Positions 1-8,621 of a DNA stretch of 49,133 bases are shown one piece after another. The position numbers and the translations under genes are program-made. Below the pieces are notes generated by a model, which saw nothing but the letters and a program-made list of their open reading frames with translations, made no database searches and was not told where the DNA came from. Position 1 is the stretch's first letter. Each line of letters begins with the position of its first letter. The stretch lies in assembly GCA_947488865.1 (NCBI GenBank), contig CANLCB010000004.1:1-49133 (forward strand). The letters are read 5' to 3'. Source of the DNA: Deltaproteobacteria bacterium (GTDB lineage Bacteria > Bdellovibrionota_C > UBA2361 > OMII01).

Positions 1-851
1 AGCTCCTCAGAAGCCTGCTTCTCAAGCTCTTCCTTAATCTTTGCCTTGAGGGCGTCAACCGTCTCAACTCCCATGCCAAGAGTCTTAACAACCTCATCGG
101 TAAGCTCTGGCATGTTCTTGGTGAAGATACCGTGCAAGGTGATCTTGTGAGCGAGCTGCTTGCCTCGGAGCTCTGGGTTAGCGTGATCCTCGTCAGCCTT
201 GGTCTGAATCTCTTTCGTATCTCCAACCGTCATCCCAACGACCTGCTCTTCAACGTCAGCGGAAAGACGACCAAGTCCAAGCTCGTCAACGAAAGGCTCT
301 GGTCGAGAGAACTCACCACCTTCTGCCTGTACGGATACCGAGAGAGCGACAACGTCCTTCTTCTGAGCGTCCTTACGATCCTCGATCGGCTTGAGCTCAG
401 CCTTAGCTTCGCGCAAACGCTCCAGAGAATCAGCGACATCCTTCTCGCCAATCTCCTTTTTTCCAACCTTAACAGAACGGTTGAGGTAATTTGAGATTGA
501 TGGTTGTGGGTACAAAGCTACCTTCGCGGTGAACTCAAGCGCCTTCGCTGGCTCAACTTCCTTCAAATCCACCTCTGGCTCACCGACAACCTCTAATTTG
601 TGCTGCTCAAACGCGCCACGAAGAGACTCGTTGATCAATCGATTAGCCACATCGTATCGAATACGATCGCCCATCATGCGCTCAACCATTTGACGAGGAA
701 CTTTGCCAGGACGAAATCCTTTGATCTTCGCGGTCTTGCTTACCTGCACGATGGAAGTCTCGTACTCCTTCGCGACTCTCTCCTGAGGAACGGTTACGGA
801 GATCTGTTTTGTAACCTCATCGATATCTACAACTGACGACTGAAAATCCAT
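1..851 (-). CDS. tig: Trigger factor, ribosome-associated chaperone (3' end outside window)
   Basis: The visible 283 codons start at an ATG (851) preceded by GGAG and run off the left edge. The N-terminal ribosome-binding domain is clear, with the signature KGFRPGKVPR at about residues 43-52. It is followed by an FKBP-type peptidyl-prolyl isomerase region (about 150-235) and the beginning of the helical chaperone arms. Trigger factor binds at the ribosomal exit tunnel and shields nascent chains. The C-terminal part of the chaperone domain is missing only because the window ends. In many bacteria clpP and clpX follow tig, and they would lie beyond position 1 here. The identification is firm. 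Confidence 0.95.
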   Translation of the reverse strand, partial: MDFQSSVVDIDEVTKQISVTVPQERVAKEYETSIVQVSKTAKIKGFRPGKVPRQMVERMMGDRIRYDVANRLINESLRGAFEQHKLEVVGEPEVDLKEVEPAKALEFTAKVALYPQPSISNYLNRSVKVGKKEIGEKDVADSLERLREAKAELKPIEDRKDAQKKDVVALSVSVQAEGGEFSRPEPFVDELGLGRLSADVEEQVVGMTVGDTKEIQTKADEDHANPELRGKQLAHKITLHGIFTKNMPELTDEVVKTLGMGVETVDALKAKIKEELEKQASEE

Positions 852-1300
852 GATAACTCCGCTTTTCGAATGCGAGGGTGCCAGCGACCACTCAACTGCG
901 ATTAAGGTCACTAACCGGCACGGACACGCTTGTATCTCTGTGTATTAACGTCTTGATGCCGCAGTCATTATTGCAACAAGGCGGCTGATTATATATGCTC
1001 CCAGCGGGTTTATAAAGCCGAACCGCCAGGAAAAGCCGGTCAAAAGATCAGTCTTCCTTGCGCCAGCCTCCCCGCCCAGAGCACTCCCAAAGCTACGCTT
1101 AAAGACTCTAGGATCACTTCCTAAGGTTCCAGGCAAGTGCTGTGAATTGCGGCGAGGCCATTGGTTGCGATTAAATATCCCGTAAGATCAGGTAGATAAG
1201 CTCAAGTCGGAGATTGCCGACAACGGCGACCTGGCGTTACGAGAGAAACCTGGTATATCCAGGACTCGGAACTACTTGGCTTAGTAAGTCCTCATCCTTT
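852..1300. other. Intergenic region between tig and tRNA-Leu
   Basis: No convincing gene is seen in these 449 bases. A 63-codon minus-strand frame (945-1136) resembles nothing known and has no clear ribosome binding site. The promoters of tig (minus) and of the tRNA (plus) should lie here, but no clear -35/-10 pair stands out. A perfect 5-base inverted repeat around TATAT (CCTGG/CCAGG, 1249-1263) lies 38 bases before the tRNA and could mark its promoter region. Confidence 0.5.
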
Positions 1301-1382
1301 GCGGGGGTGGTGGAATTGGCAGACACGCCAGACTTAGGATCTGGTGCCGTAAGGTTTGGGGGTTCAAGTCCCCCCTCCCGCA
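1301..1382 (+). tRNA. tRNA-Leu (anticodon TAG, 1335-1337)
   Basis: A class II tRNA folds completely. The 7-base acceptor stem (GCGGGGG with CTCCCGC, one G-T pair) is followed by a D arm, an anticodon stem CCAGA/TCTGG with loop CTTAGGA, a variable arm, and a T arm GGGGG-TTCAAGT-CCCCC. The discriminator base is A, and CCA is not encoded, so it must be added by a CCA-adding enzyme. The anticodon TAG reads CUA and related CUN leucine codons. The gene is isolated and opposite in direction to both neighbours. No integrase or repeated 3' end is seen beside it. Confidence 0.97.
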
Positions 1383-1526
1383 TTCATTAACAGCAAGCAT
1401 TCATTCGCCGAAAAAATGGCACGGCGTGTTACGACGACGACGCGACCGATCATTACGATCGACTAATCCGCGTCGACGAAACTCTTCTAGGAACGAATAG
1501 TCAGCGAGAACGCGCTCGAGCGAATA

Positions 1527-2042
1527 TTAAGATCCAAACTCTAACTTCAGGTATTCATCTAGACTAGAGATACTCGAGTCCACAAATCGAACAATCCCCT
1601 GCTTGTCGATGACCACCGCGTACGGAATTGAATCTCCCTGATAGTTAAGAAACGCGTCATCCTGCGTATCATTTCCAGAGAATATGTGGGTCATCGTTCT
1701 TAAATCTTGCGCCTTGATACGATCCTTGAGCGTTCCGAAGTTCTCATTCTTGTCGACGCTAATAGCGTAAAAGTCGATGTCCTGGCGCTGCGAGTATCGA
1801 CGAGCTAATTCCTCATACTCAGCGATCGCTGTCTTCGAGTGTTTGCACCAGGTGGCCCAGAATACGAGCACACCGTATCGACCCTGCTGAGCGCTCAACG
1901 GGAACTCGGTACCGTCGAGCAACATCAAACGAGCGTCGGGTGCCGGCTGTCCGATGAGCTGCTTGCCTTTCATCCCCAAGACACCGCAACCACCAAGCGA
2001 CAGCACACATAGGAAGATTAGCAGAGATCGCAACGCTTTCAT
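1527..2042 (-). CDS. TlpA/AhpC-TSA-type thioredoxin-fold lipoprotein with a CxxS active site
   Basis: This is a 171-residue exported lipoprotein: a hydrophobic signal peptide ends in the lipobox LGGC, with acylated Cys19. The rest is a thioredoxin-like domain of the TlpA/ResA type. The motif FWATWCKHS places one cysteine at 66 and a serine (Ser69) where the resolving cysteine of WCxxC should be. The cis-proline segment (DSIPYAVVID) and the C-terminal strand are intact. CxxS thioredoxin folds can hold mixed disulfides or bind thiols but cannot run the usual dithiol cycle. The gene follows the Tad/SctV-like operon after a 65-base gap, so it may belong to it (for example in folding an exported component) or have its own promoter. 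The fold is sure; the partner is unknown. Confidence 0.85.
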   Translation of the reverse strand: MKALRSLLIFLCVLSLGGCGVLGMKGKQLIGQPAPDARLMLLDGTEFPLSAQQGRYGVLVFWATWCKHSKTAIAEYEELARRYSQRQDIDFYAISVDKNENFGTLKDRIKAQDLRTMTHIFSGNDTQDDAFLNYQGDSIPYAVVIDKQGIVRFVDSSISSLDEYLKLEFGS

Positions 2043-2107
2043 GTAAAGTCTCCTTGCGGGGCGAGAATACTATCACTGTAGATCATGCTGACTACGTGCG
2101 TAACCCC

Positions 2108-4546
2108 TTACGACACAGAAGCAGCTTGTGTGCGGTCTCGGATGATAGAGATACGCTCTTCATAGGTCCGACGTACGACAGGATCCTGCTCTCCCTCATA
2201 CGCCTGCTGGATCAGCTTTAGAAGAAGAATGTCGTTAGCTTCTGACAGATATCCCACCGCCTGCGCTCGCACAACAGGGTCGGGATGCGACAATAGGTCA
2301 ATTATATCCGTAGGCTCTAAGATAGGCGCGAATCGTGGAAGAGCCGCCTGCACTACATTTGTAGGAGCGTCGCGAATAATCTGCTGCGCAAAGGCCTGAT
2401 TAGCCGGCTCGACTTCAACTCTGCTGAGCGCCTGCGCAAGCACCTCTTTGCTTACGGTGTTGCGCAACGCCAACGCGGCGATGAGGAACGAATAACGACC
2501 ACTGTCACCCCGGAAAGAGGCCTCTACAAATTCCAGTATCCCCGATACATATCCGTCGCCCAGCGGCTTCGAACGCAAAGCCTCGTAGGCCCTCGCCACC
2601 ATTTCGCTATCCGAGGAGGTAAGAATGACCGCTTGCAAAGCCCGCACCGAAGCAGGGTTATTCCACGCGGCGAGAACCTGAACATTCTCTTTTGAAAGCT
2701 GATTGATCACACCCGACACAAGCGAAGCCCGAACTTCGGTATCCACAGCGCCGACCCGCTGCAACTCTGTTAAGAATATCTCTCCTGGACCACTCGCGAC
2801 GCCTCGAACCTGCGCGAGCTGAGCGACCGTCGCGATGCCAGAGCGCTCTCGCCTTCCCATCTCTTCCAAAAGCCAAGAGATCTCTTGAGGTGAAAGGCCG
2901 GCCGATGGACTGGCACCTTGCTGAACAATACTTTCCGAGAAAAGATCATGCACCTCGGGTAACAAAAGCATCAGAGCCAGGTCGTTGTGAGTGCTCGCGC
3001 CCTCAAATCCAAGCTGCTCGTGCACAGCGCGAACGAATATCTCATGGAACATTTCAGGGTGCCCTCGATCGAGAGCCAACGCGGCCGCCAAGCGCGTCGC
3101 CAGGCTGGGATTCAAATCATAGCCACTGATCAAAAGCTCTTTACGAGCCGAGTCCGACTTCGACGGGTCAAGTAGCTTGAGCCCTAGCATAAGGGCCGGA
3201 CTTTGAGCGCTCTCTGGCCCCATTCCTCGCTGATAGGCGTCCATACGAACGACATCAGACGCCCCCACAAGTCCCATGCGACGGGAGCGCGTAACCATAC
3301 CATTAAAAACATACTCTCTTCGCCGGGGGGAATCCGCCTCGCGAAAGGCTTTTTCCAACACACCTTGAACGAGCGGATCATCCGACATGACCCAACGCGT
3401 CATTTGGGCCTGCTCCTTTTGGCCCACCATCACGACTGCCTCATTTGCAGGGGCGCTTATCGAGTCTCGGTTCAACAATATCACCGCTAGAAACGCGAGC
3501 GCGGCTATGTTCAGGCCAGTCAATACGAATACCACTCGACGTTTCTTTTGAGCGGCTGCGACGTGCGCTGTTTGCTTTATCTGTTTTTCAGGGGCCTTTC
3601 CAATTCCAGAGGATTGCTTGCGCCCACCCGCCGACTGCGTCTCGGCCGGGACAACGGGCTTTTGCATCAGCGATCTTTCCTTCACTTCACTATGAGCGGT
3701 AACTTTTACTGAGGACTCAGAAGCGGCTTCTTGGTCTCTCCCACCGATGACCTTATCACTCTCGACTCCGCCCACGGCGCCCACTACCTCTACCGGAATC
3801 GCTTTTTTCTCCTCGGAGAGTCGAGCCGTTAACGCCTCCGCCTTCAAGCGGAGGTCACTCATGATATTCTCTGATGTCGGTCGTCGGATGCGATTCTTCT
3901 TGCTGTTCGTGGAAGAGGTGCGATTGACGCCTGCCATAGCCGTCAATTTTTCACCGATCTTGCAGAGATCTCGCATATCCGTGGGTTCATCTACGTCGGC
4001 ATCGCTACCGGCCGTAGAGGAACCCGGCTCACTGCTTTCAGCACTTCCATCATGTGTGACCCCGTTATCAAACCGAGGTACGCCCAAGGGAGCGAGCAGC
4101 ACCACATCCCCGGTTCTTGTTACCACGAATGAGGACGGGCTCAGGTCTCCACACGTCACTCCGAGCTCATGCAATCTCTCCACTAAATTAACGCACAAAG
4201 AGTATCGCCTATCGCGCTCGGCGGCGTCAGCGCTCGGATCATCGAGCCGAACTCGGCTCACATGCTTGACCACGGCGTAACCATATCGCTCAGAGTCTAC
4301 CCCGAACTGGAGAATTGGCGCGACGAATCGAAAACCCCGAAGCTTGGCCAATCGGGCGCAGAACCGGTCTATATCCGTCACCGCTATTGGACGGCGAGTG
4401 ACCCACACAATCTCGGGATCCGCCTTCGAAGAAGTGGACACTCTAAACGCTTCGGCGGCAGGCGTTTCGCTCAACTTCTCGGCGCACGGGAATGCTTCCG
4501 CGACTCTTCCTGGTAACACCAAAAATCCTTTGGACTCCGTCGCCAT
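2108..4546 (-). CDS. Membrane-anchored degenerate kinase-like protein with helical-repeat C-terminus
   Basis: The ATG at 4546 gives 812 residues and lies 20 bases after the stop of the FHIPEP gene; a GTG at 4588 would overlap that gene and is less likely. The first 170 residues follow the layout of a Hanks kinase, but the key residues are gone. The catalytic loop reads CGDLSPSSF (about 132-140) instead of HRDLKPEN, there is no DFG, and there is no VAVK lysine. A charged, low-complexity linker leads to one membrane segment (about 338-358). About 450 mainly helical residues follow, and the end (HPDPVVRAQAVGYL) resembles HEAT repeats. The layout suggests a cytoplasmic pseudokinase joined to a periplasmic scaffold. 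As the next-to-last gene of the Tad locus, it may sense or anchor the phosphorylation module at the machine. No function is assigned from homology. Confidence 0.75.
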   Translation of the reverse strand: MATESKGFLVLPGRVAEAFPCAEKLSETPAAEAFRVSTSSKADPEIVWVTRRPIAVTDIDRFCARLAKLRGFRFVAPILQFGVDSERYGYAVVKHVSRVRLDDPSADAAERDRRYSLCVNLVERLHELGVTCGDLSPSSFVVTRTGDVVLLAPLGVPRFDNGVTHDGSAESSEPGSSTAGSDADVDEPTDMRDLCKIGEKLTAMAGVNRTSSTNSKKNRIRRPTSENIMSDLRLKAEALTARLSEEKKAIPVEVVGAVGGVESDKVIGGRDQEAASESSVKVTAHSEVKERSLMQKPVVPAETQSAGGRKQSSGIGKAPEKQIKQTAHVAAAQKKRRVVFVLTGLNIAALAFLAVILLNRDSISAPANEAVVMVGQKEQAQMTRWVMSDDPLVQGVLEKAFREADSPRRREYVFNGMVTRSRRMGLVGASDVVRMDAYQRGMGPESAQSPALMLGLKLLDPSKSDSARKELLISGYDLNPSLATRLAAALALDRGHPEMFHEIFVRAVHEQLGFEGASTHNDLALMLLLPEVHDLFSESIVQQGASPSAGLSPQEISWLLEEMGRRERSGIATVAQLAQVRGVASGPGEIFLTELQRVGAVDTEVRASLVSGVINQLSKENVQVLAAWNNPASVRALQAVILTSSDSEMVARAYEALRSKPLGDGYVSGILEFVEASFRGDSGRYSFLIAALALRNTVSKEVLAQALSRVEVEPANQAFAQQIIRDAPTNVVQAALPRFAPILEPTDIIDLLSHPDPVVRAQAVGYLSEANDILLLKLIQQAYEGEQDPVVRRTYEERISIIRDRTQAASVS

Positions 4547-4566
4547 ACAAGAGCATTCCAATAAAA

Positions 4567-6675
4567 CTATCGAGTCGCGAGACTCCACACTCCCACTTGC
4601 TGCACAGGCACGCTTGGGTCGAGTTCCTCAAAAGTTGTTACGAACAAAGGATGAGTATACATCCGCACGAGCGAGAGAACCTTCTCCTTAATTTCCTGCG
4701 AGCACAGCAAGGCTATTGGTAAAACCCCATTCTCTAGGGATGGTCGCAACACCACAGAGAGTCCGTTGTGCAAAGCCGACAAGTCCGTGTCATCCAACGC
4801 GAGTGGAAGCGAACGGCCACCAAAATCGGCGTCAGCCAAGAGCTGCTCCACTTCTGGAGCTATCGAGACTACGTGCAAACTTTTGCCTGCCCCGATAAAG
4901 CGCCGCAAAACCTGTCGTCGTCTATTACTTCGCAAATGGTGCACCACTTCGGATATGTCCACCGCGCTGTCGCCACCCATCGAGATATTTTGAGACACGC
5001 AATATGACGAAACTCCCTCAATAATTCCCCTAAAATCTCGGATGCTCACTCCTTGGCGAACAAGCTCATTGAGAAGCTCAGCGATCTTTGGAATTGGCAA
5101 GAAATCTTTCCCGAACCCCTCTTCGATCAATCCGGGATGTCTCTTTTCGACCGCTCGCAACATTGAGTGAACGTCTGTTACCGACAAGAACTCTTCTGGA
5201 TGCCTCAAGCAGAAGCTCGCGACCCGTAAAGCGACGTACTCAAAAAAGTCCCGAGCCCTAAACCCTGCCGCCTCCACTATCGCTCTGGCTCGAGGGGATG
5301 CCGCTGTCCAAAATACTCGGTGGCCTGACACCGGATGCTCTTCTTCCCTAACAACGGTTAACCCTAAGATACGCGCCTGAGAGCTCGAGATCTCCATGAA
5401 GGCCCCATCAGCCACCACTCCTCCGGAGAGCATTTCCACCCCGCCCCTGCTCACGCGAAACGCGCCTGATGGAAGCCTGTCGCTCATCCGAACACTGATT
5501 TCGGGCAAAGATATTCCCACATCGTTGTAGAACTCTTCCTTGAACGAGGACCACGCCGCAAGATGTTTAGAGGCACTCGACCGATAGAGTCGAAAAAGAG
5601 TGACACGATCAAGCTCAATAACGAGCGAGTCGTCATACGCGTCTACCTCTCCAGCTCCGCCTACCCCTTGCGATATTACGGAGCCCCGGCGGAATTCGGC
5701 GGAGGGCATTGAACTGCTCGGCATTTCACGTTCCTTTCGGATCAGCCACACGCCAGCCCCGGCAGCGATGCCCGAAACCAAAACGAAAGGAAACGCTGGA
5801 ATCCCTGGAAGAGCCGCGAACACCAGAAGGATTACAGCGGTCACCACGAGAGTTGTCGGCTGTGAGAAGAGCTGAGTTCGGAGGTCCATTCCAAGACTGG
5901 TCGAGTCTGACGAGGAAACCCTCGTGACAATAATCCCCGCGCAGATCGAAGTAAGGAGACTCGGTATTTGGGTTACAAGGCCGTCACCAACCGTGAGGAC
6001 AGTGTAGGTTTGAATCGCGTCTTGAACACCGAGTCCCGACGCTATCCCCATGTAAACGCCGCCCACAATATTTACTATGATAATGAAGAATCCGGCGACC
6101 GCGTCTCCCTGGACGAATTTCATGGCTCCATCCATAGAACCATAAAGCTGAGACTCAAGGCGAAGGTTGTCGCGTTTTTTTCTCGCATCATCGGCGGAAA
6201 TCACACCCGCCCGCGCGTCGTTATCAATAACCAGCTGCCGCCCCGGCAAAGAGTCGAGGAAGAACCGAGCCGCGACTTCGGAAACGCGAGTGGCTCCCTT
6301 CGCGATTACAATGAAATTCACGACAGTGACGATGGAGAAGATGATGACACCAACGACCACCTCGCCACGAATGAGAAACGTTCCAAATGCCTCAATTACC
6401 CGTCCAGCGTCCCCTTGGCTTAGAATGAGCCGCGAAGACGCGACGTTCAGGCCCAGTCTAAATAACGTGCTTAAAAGCAAAACGGTTGGGAACGTATAGA
6501 GCGTGGCTGAATTTGAGACATAGAGCCCCACCAAGAGGAGCAAGATTGAAAATGAAATATTTACCACTAAAAGAAGATCGAGCAACGGCGTGGGAAGAGG
6601 CACGATGAGCATGGCGGCGATAGCCACGACAAACGCGAGCAGAACAACCTCTGAGTATCGAATGCGGCGAAACAT
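4567..6675 (-). CDS. FlhA/SctV-family (FHIPEP) export gate protein inside a Tad locus
   Basis: The 702 residues match the full length of the family. About seven or eight membrane segments occupy residues 8-315, and a cytoplasmic export-gate domain occupies about 340-702. The cytoplasmic loop carries the family signature: KGATRVSEVAARF (126-138), LPGRQLVID (143-151) and YGSMDGAMKFV (178-188). The form SQLYG.MDGAMKFV is nearer to type III secretion SctV than to flagellar FlhA, which has ADFYGAMDGASKFV. These proteins form a nonameric ring that admits substrates and chaperones to the type III export channel. No other type III genes (SctR, S, T, U, N or secretin) are in the window. The gene lies 26 bases after tadC in the same direction, so it is probably co-transcribed with Tad genes. 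The family is certain; the role here is open. Confidence 0.93.
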   Translation of the reverse strand: MFRRIRYSEVVLLAFVVAIAAMLIVPLPTPLLDLLLVVNISFSILLLLVGLYVSNSATLYTFPTVLLLSTLFRLGLNVASSRLILSQGDAGRVIEAFGTFLIRGEVVVGVIIFSIVTVVNFIVIAKGATRVSEVAARFFLDSLPGRQLVIDNDARAGVISADDARKKRDNLRLESQLYGSMDGAMKFVQGDAVAGFFIIIVNIVGGVYMGIASGLGVQDAIQTYTVLTVGDGLVTQIPSLLTSICAGIIVTRVSSSDSTSLGMDLRTQLFSQPTTLVVTAVILLVFAALPGIPAFPFVLVSGIAAGAGVWLIRKEREMPSSSMPSAEFRRGSVISQGVGGAGEVDAYDDSLVIELDRVTLFRLYRSSASKHLAAWSSFKEEFYNDVGISLPEISVRMSDRLPSGAFRVSRGGVEMLSGGVVADGAFMEISSSQARILGLTVVREEEHPVSGHRVFWTAASPRARAIVEAAGFRARDFFEYVALRVASFCLRHPEEFLSVTDVHSMLRAVEKRHPGLIEEGFGKDFLPIPKIAELLNELVRQGVSIRDFRGIIEGVSSYCVSQNISMGGDSAVDISEVVHHLRSNRRRQVLRRFIGAGKSLHVVSIAPEVEQLLADADFGGRSLPLALDDTDLSALHNGLSVVLRPSLENGVLPIALLCSQEIKEKVLSLVRMYTHPLFVTTFEELDPSVPVQQVGVWSLATR

Positions 6676-6701
6676 TTCCTTTCAGGCCCTCACCTACTAC
6701 T

Positions 6702-7619
6702 CTATCCACCCATTCCCTTAGTCATGCTTGTACCAAAGCCGACCAACAAAATGATAATAAACCCTAAAAACACCAGCCCCACCGGAGCGGTAGCGATAAG
6801 CTCAAGTTTTTTTATCTTCTCCTCCACCCGAGTTTCTCGAGCTGAGGAAACCGCCTCAGAAAGGTCTTGCAGCTGCTTTGAGATCTCACCACCATACCTC
6901 GCGACCTGCGCGAGGGCTTTGAAAGAGTGCTGAATGTCGTTATTTCCCGACAGCCGCCCCACCTCTTGCAGAGCGTCCTGCAAGCTAACGCCTGATTTTA
7001 TGAAAAACTGCGCGTATCGAAGAAGTTCGGTGACCGGATTATGCGTATCGCGCTCGTCCGCCATCTCTACGACACGAGCCAAACAAGGTCCAATATCGAG
7101 CGAGCTACTTACACCGATCGAGACCTGCTCTATCACCAGAGGTAGATAGAACATGATGTCTTCGTCTCGTCGCTTTCGCTTCTTCTCCAGGGTTTTCTTA
7201 GGTATCAGGGTCCCAAGAATCACGGCCCCCAATGGCATCAGCAACAAGTGTTGGGGCCGACCTGTGAACGTGGCTAGCAATAGAGCAACGACAGCGAGAC
7301 AAACTGGCAACAAAATCTGCAATCGGCGAAAGTCCTGCTTTTGCTTATCCGAGAATAGGCCAGCGTAGAACATCAATTCTTCATACGAGGGATCCCCTGA
7401 TTTTCTGGGGGATTTTTTTTGAGTCTCGTCTATCGGCAGTCCGATGTCGTCGACCTCTTCGAGACTCGCCGGAGGGGCGCTATCCTCCAAGTCCAGCCGT
7501 TGTTGCATCAACCCGCGCAAATTTTCTCGCCGTGACGTGGAGCGGATATAGCGATAGCCGAAAGCGAATACCATCACTACGGCAACCACGGTGGCTGGTA
7601 TGATCATCCAAATATCCAT
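6702..7619 (-). CDS. tadC: TadC-like inner-membrane platform protein
   Basis: This 305-residue protein has a T2SSF-type domain in its C-terminal half (about 155-290) and membrane segments near residues 5-22, 105-140 and 278-298. The stretch from PLVIEQVSIG to GEISKQLQDLSEAV has the GspF/TadC pattern. TadB and TadC form the inner-membrane platform on which the TadA ATPase drives pilin assembly. The linker after the first membrane segment is charged and low in complexity. The gene starts six bases after tadB and is followed 26 bases on by the SctV-like gene. The family is clear, and the name TadC is given by position after TadB. Confidence 0.88.
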   Translation of the reverse strand: MDIWMIIPATVVAVVMVFAFGYRYIRSTSRRENLRGLMQQRLDLEDSAPPASLEEVDDIGLPIDETQKKSPRKSGDPSYEELMFYAGLFSDKQKQDFRRLQILLPVCLAVVALLLATFTGRPQHLLLMPLGAVILGTLIPKKTLEKKRKRRDEDIMFYLPLVIEQVSIGVSSSLDIGPCLARVVEMADERDTHNPVTELLRYAQFFIKSGVSLQDALQEVGRLSGNNDIQHSFKALAQVARYGGEISKQLQDLSEAVSSARETRVEEKIKKLELIATAPVGLVFLGFIIILLVGFGTSMTKGMGG

Positions 7620-7625
7620 AACGCC

Positions 7626-8621
7626 TTACACTCGAATGTTTGTCACTTGGCGAACCCAATACATTCCCGTCAAGATGAGCGCCAAACCGACTTGAGCTAC
7701 CTTTTTCGCTCCGGGGTCTGTCCATGTTACAGTCACGCAGTCGGGCCACGCGAAGTACAAATACAACTCCAGCGAACTCAGGATTCCCAAGATAAAAAGG
7801 ATAGAGCCCCGTTGAAGTCCGACAGCCGCGTTAGCGGAACTTCGGAAGTATTGTCGTTTTCGAACCTGACGAGCCAATCGATCCAAGGTATCGGAGAGGT
7901 TTCCTCCGACACGCCGACTTAACGTGAGCGCCTGAACAAATAGTTCGATCTCGGGATGGTTAATATCTTCCCCAAAAGAACCAATAGAACGCTCCTCACT
8001 TACTCCGAGGCGCAAACGCTCTAACATTAGCTCCACCTCCTTCCGAACAAGAGAAGAGTCCTCAAGATTGGTCGCGGCAGCCTCAAGCCCCTGGATTGGA
8101 TTGAGGCCCGTCTTGAGCATTCCAACTAAGGAGAGCAAGAACGCGGGATAGTCCTTATCGAATTTATCGACTCGTTGCTTGATGCGTCTATTAATAAGCC
8201 AGTTAACAAATAGGGGGCCTGCCATCAGAGACATGGCCTGAATCACGGACTCAAATAGTTGACTCGTTACAATGACGGCGGCGCTCGTCACCCCAAAAAT
8301 CGCCAGGGATACCATATAAGGAGGTACGTGGGAGAGTTGTGCGTATTTGAGTCGCTTTTGGAGCGTCAGCTTATTATCGAAACTTTTAAGGGTATTATCG
8401 GCCTCGTTATCCTCGCTGTCCTTAGTCTCGGACTCGTCCGATCGCGCCTCCTCTAACTCTAGCCGGGCCTCGTGAATACTTCGATGCGTCGCCGCCATTT
8501 CGCGGATACTCTGCCGCATCGCGACCTCAGCGGAACCGGAGATCCCAAGAATATCCCGGCCTAGGTATACAATAAGCCCGACTGTACCAAGCGTAAGCAG
8601 CAGTATGGGCAAAGCAGCCAT
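7626..8621 (-). CDS. tadB: TadB-like inner-membrane platform protein
   Basis: The 331-residue protein has a T2SSF domain at about 160-290, including GMLKTGLNPIQGLEAA and SRRVGGNLSDTLDRLA, the paired glycine-rich turns of GspF-like proteins. It has membrane segments near the N-terminus, around 108-140 and at the C-terminus. The start codon follows the tadA stop codon without a gap (TAG then ATG), which indicates translational coupling of ATPase and platform. It would sit in the inner membrane and transmit ATPase movement to pilin extraction. Confidence 0.9.
   Translation of the reverse strand: MAALPILLLTLGTVGLIVYLGRDILGISGSAEVAMRQSIREMAATHRSIHEARLELEEARSDESETKDSEDNEADNTLKSFDNKLTLQKRLKYAQLSHVPPYMVSLAIFGVTSAAVIVTSQLFESVIQAMSLMAGPLFVNWLINRRIKQRVDKFDKDYPAFLLSLVGMLKTGLNPIQGLEAAATNLEDSSLVRKEVELMLERLRLGVSEERSIGSFGEDINHPEIELFVQALTLSRRVGGNLSDTLDRLARQVRKRQYFRSSANAAVGLQRGSILFILGILSSLELYLYFAWPDCVTVTWTDPGAKKVAQVGLALILTGMYWVRQVTNIRV

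Noticed and set aside
945-1136. 63-codon minus-strand frame between tig and tRNA-Leu
   Set aside because: No ribosome binding site, no recognisable features, low-complexity translation.
1301-1382. tRNA-Leu as an integration site of a mobile island
   Set aside because: No integrase gene and no direct repeat of the tRNA 3' end were seen in the window.
3747-4280. 177-codon plus-strand frame
   Set aside because: Antisense to the kinase-like gene; Ser/Thr-rich translation typical of a shadow frame.
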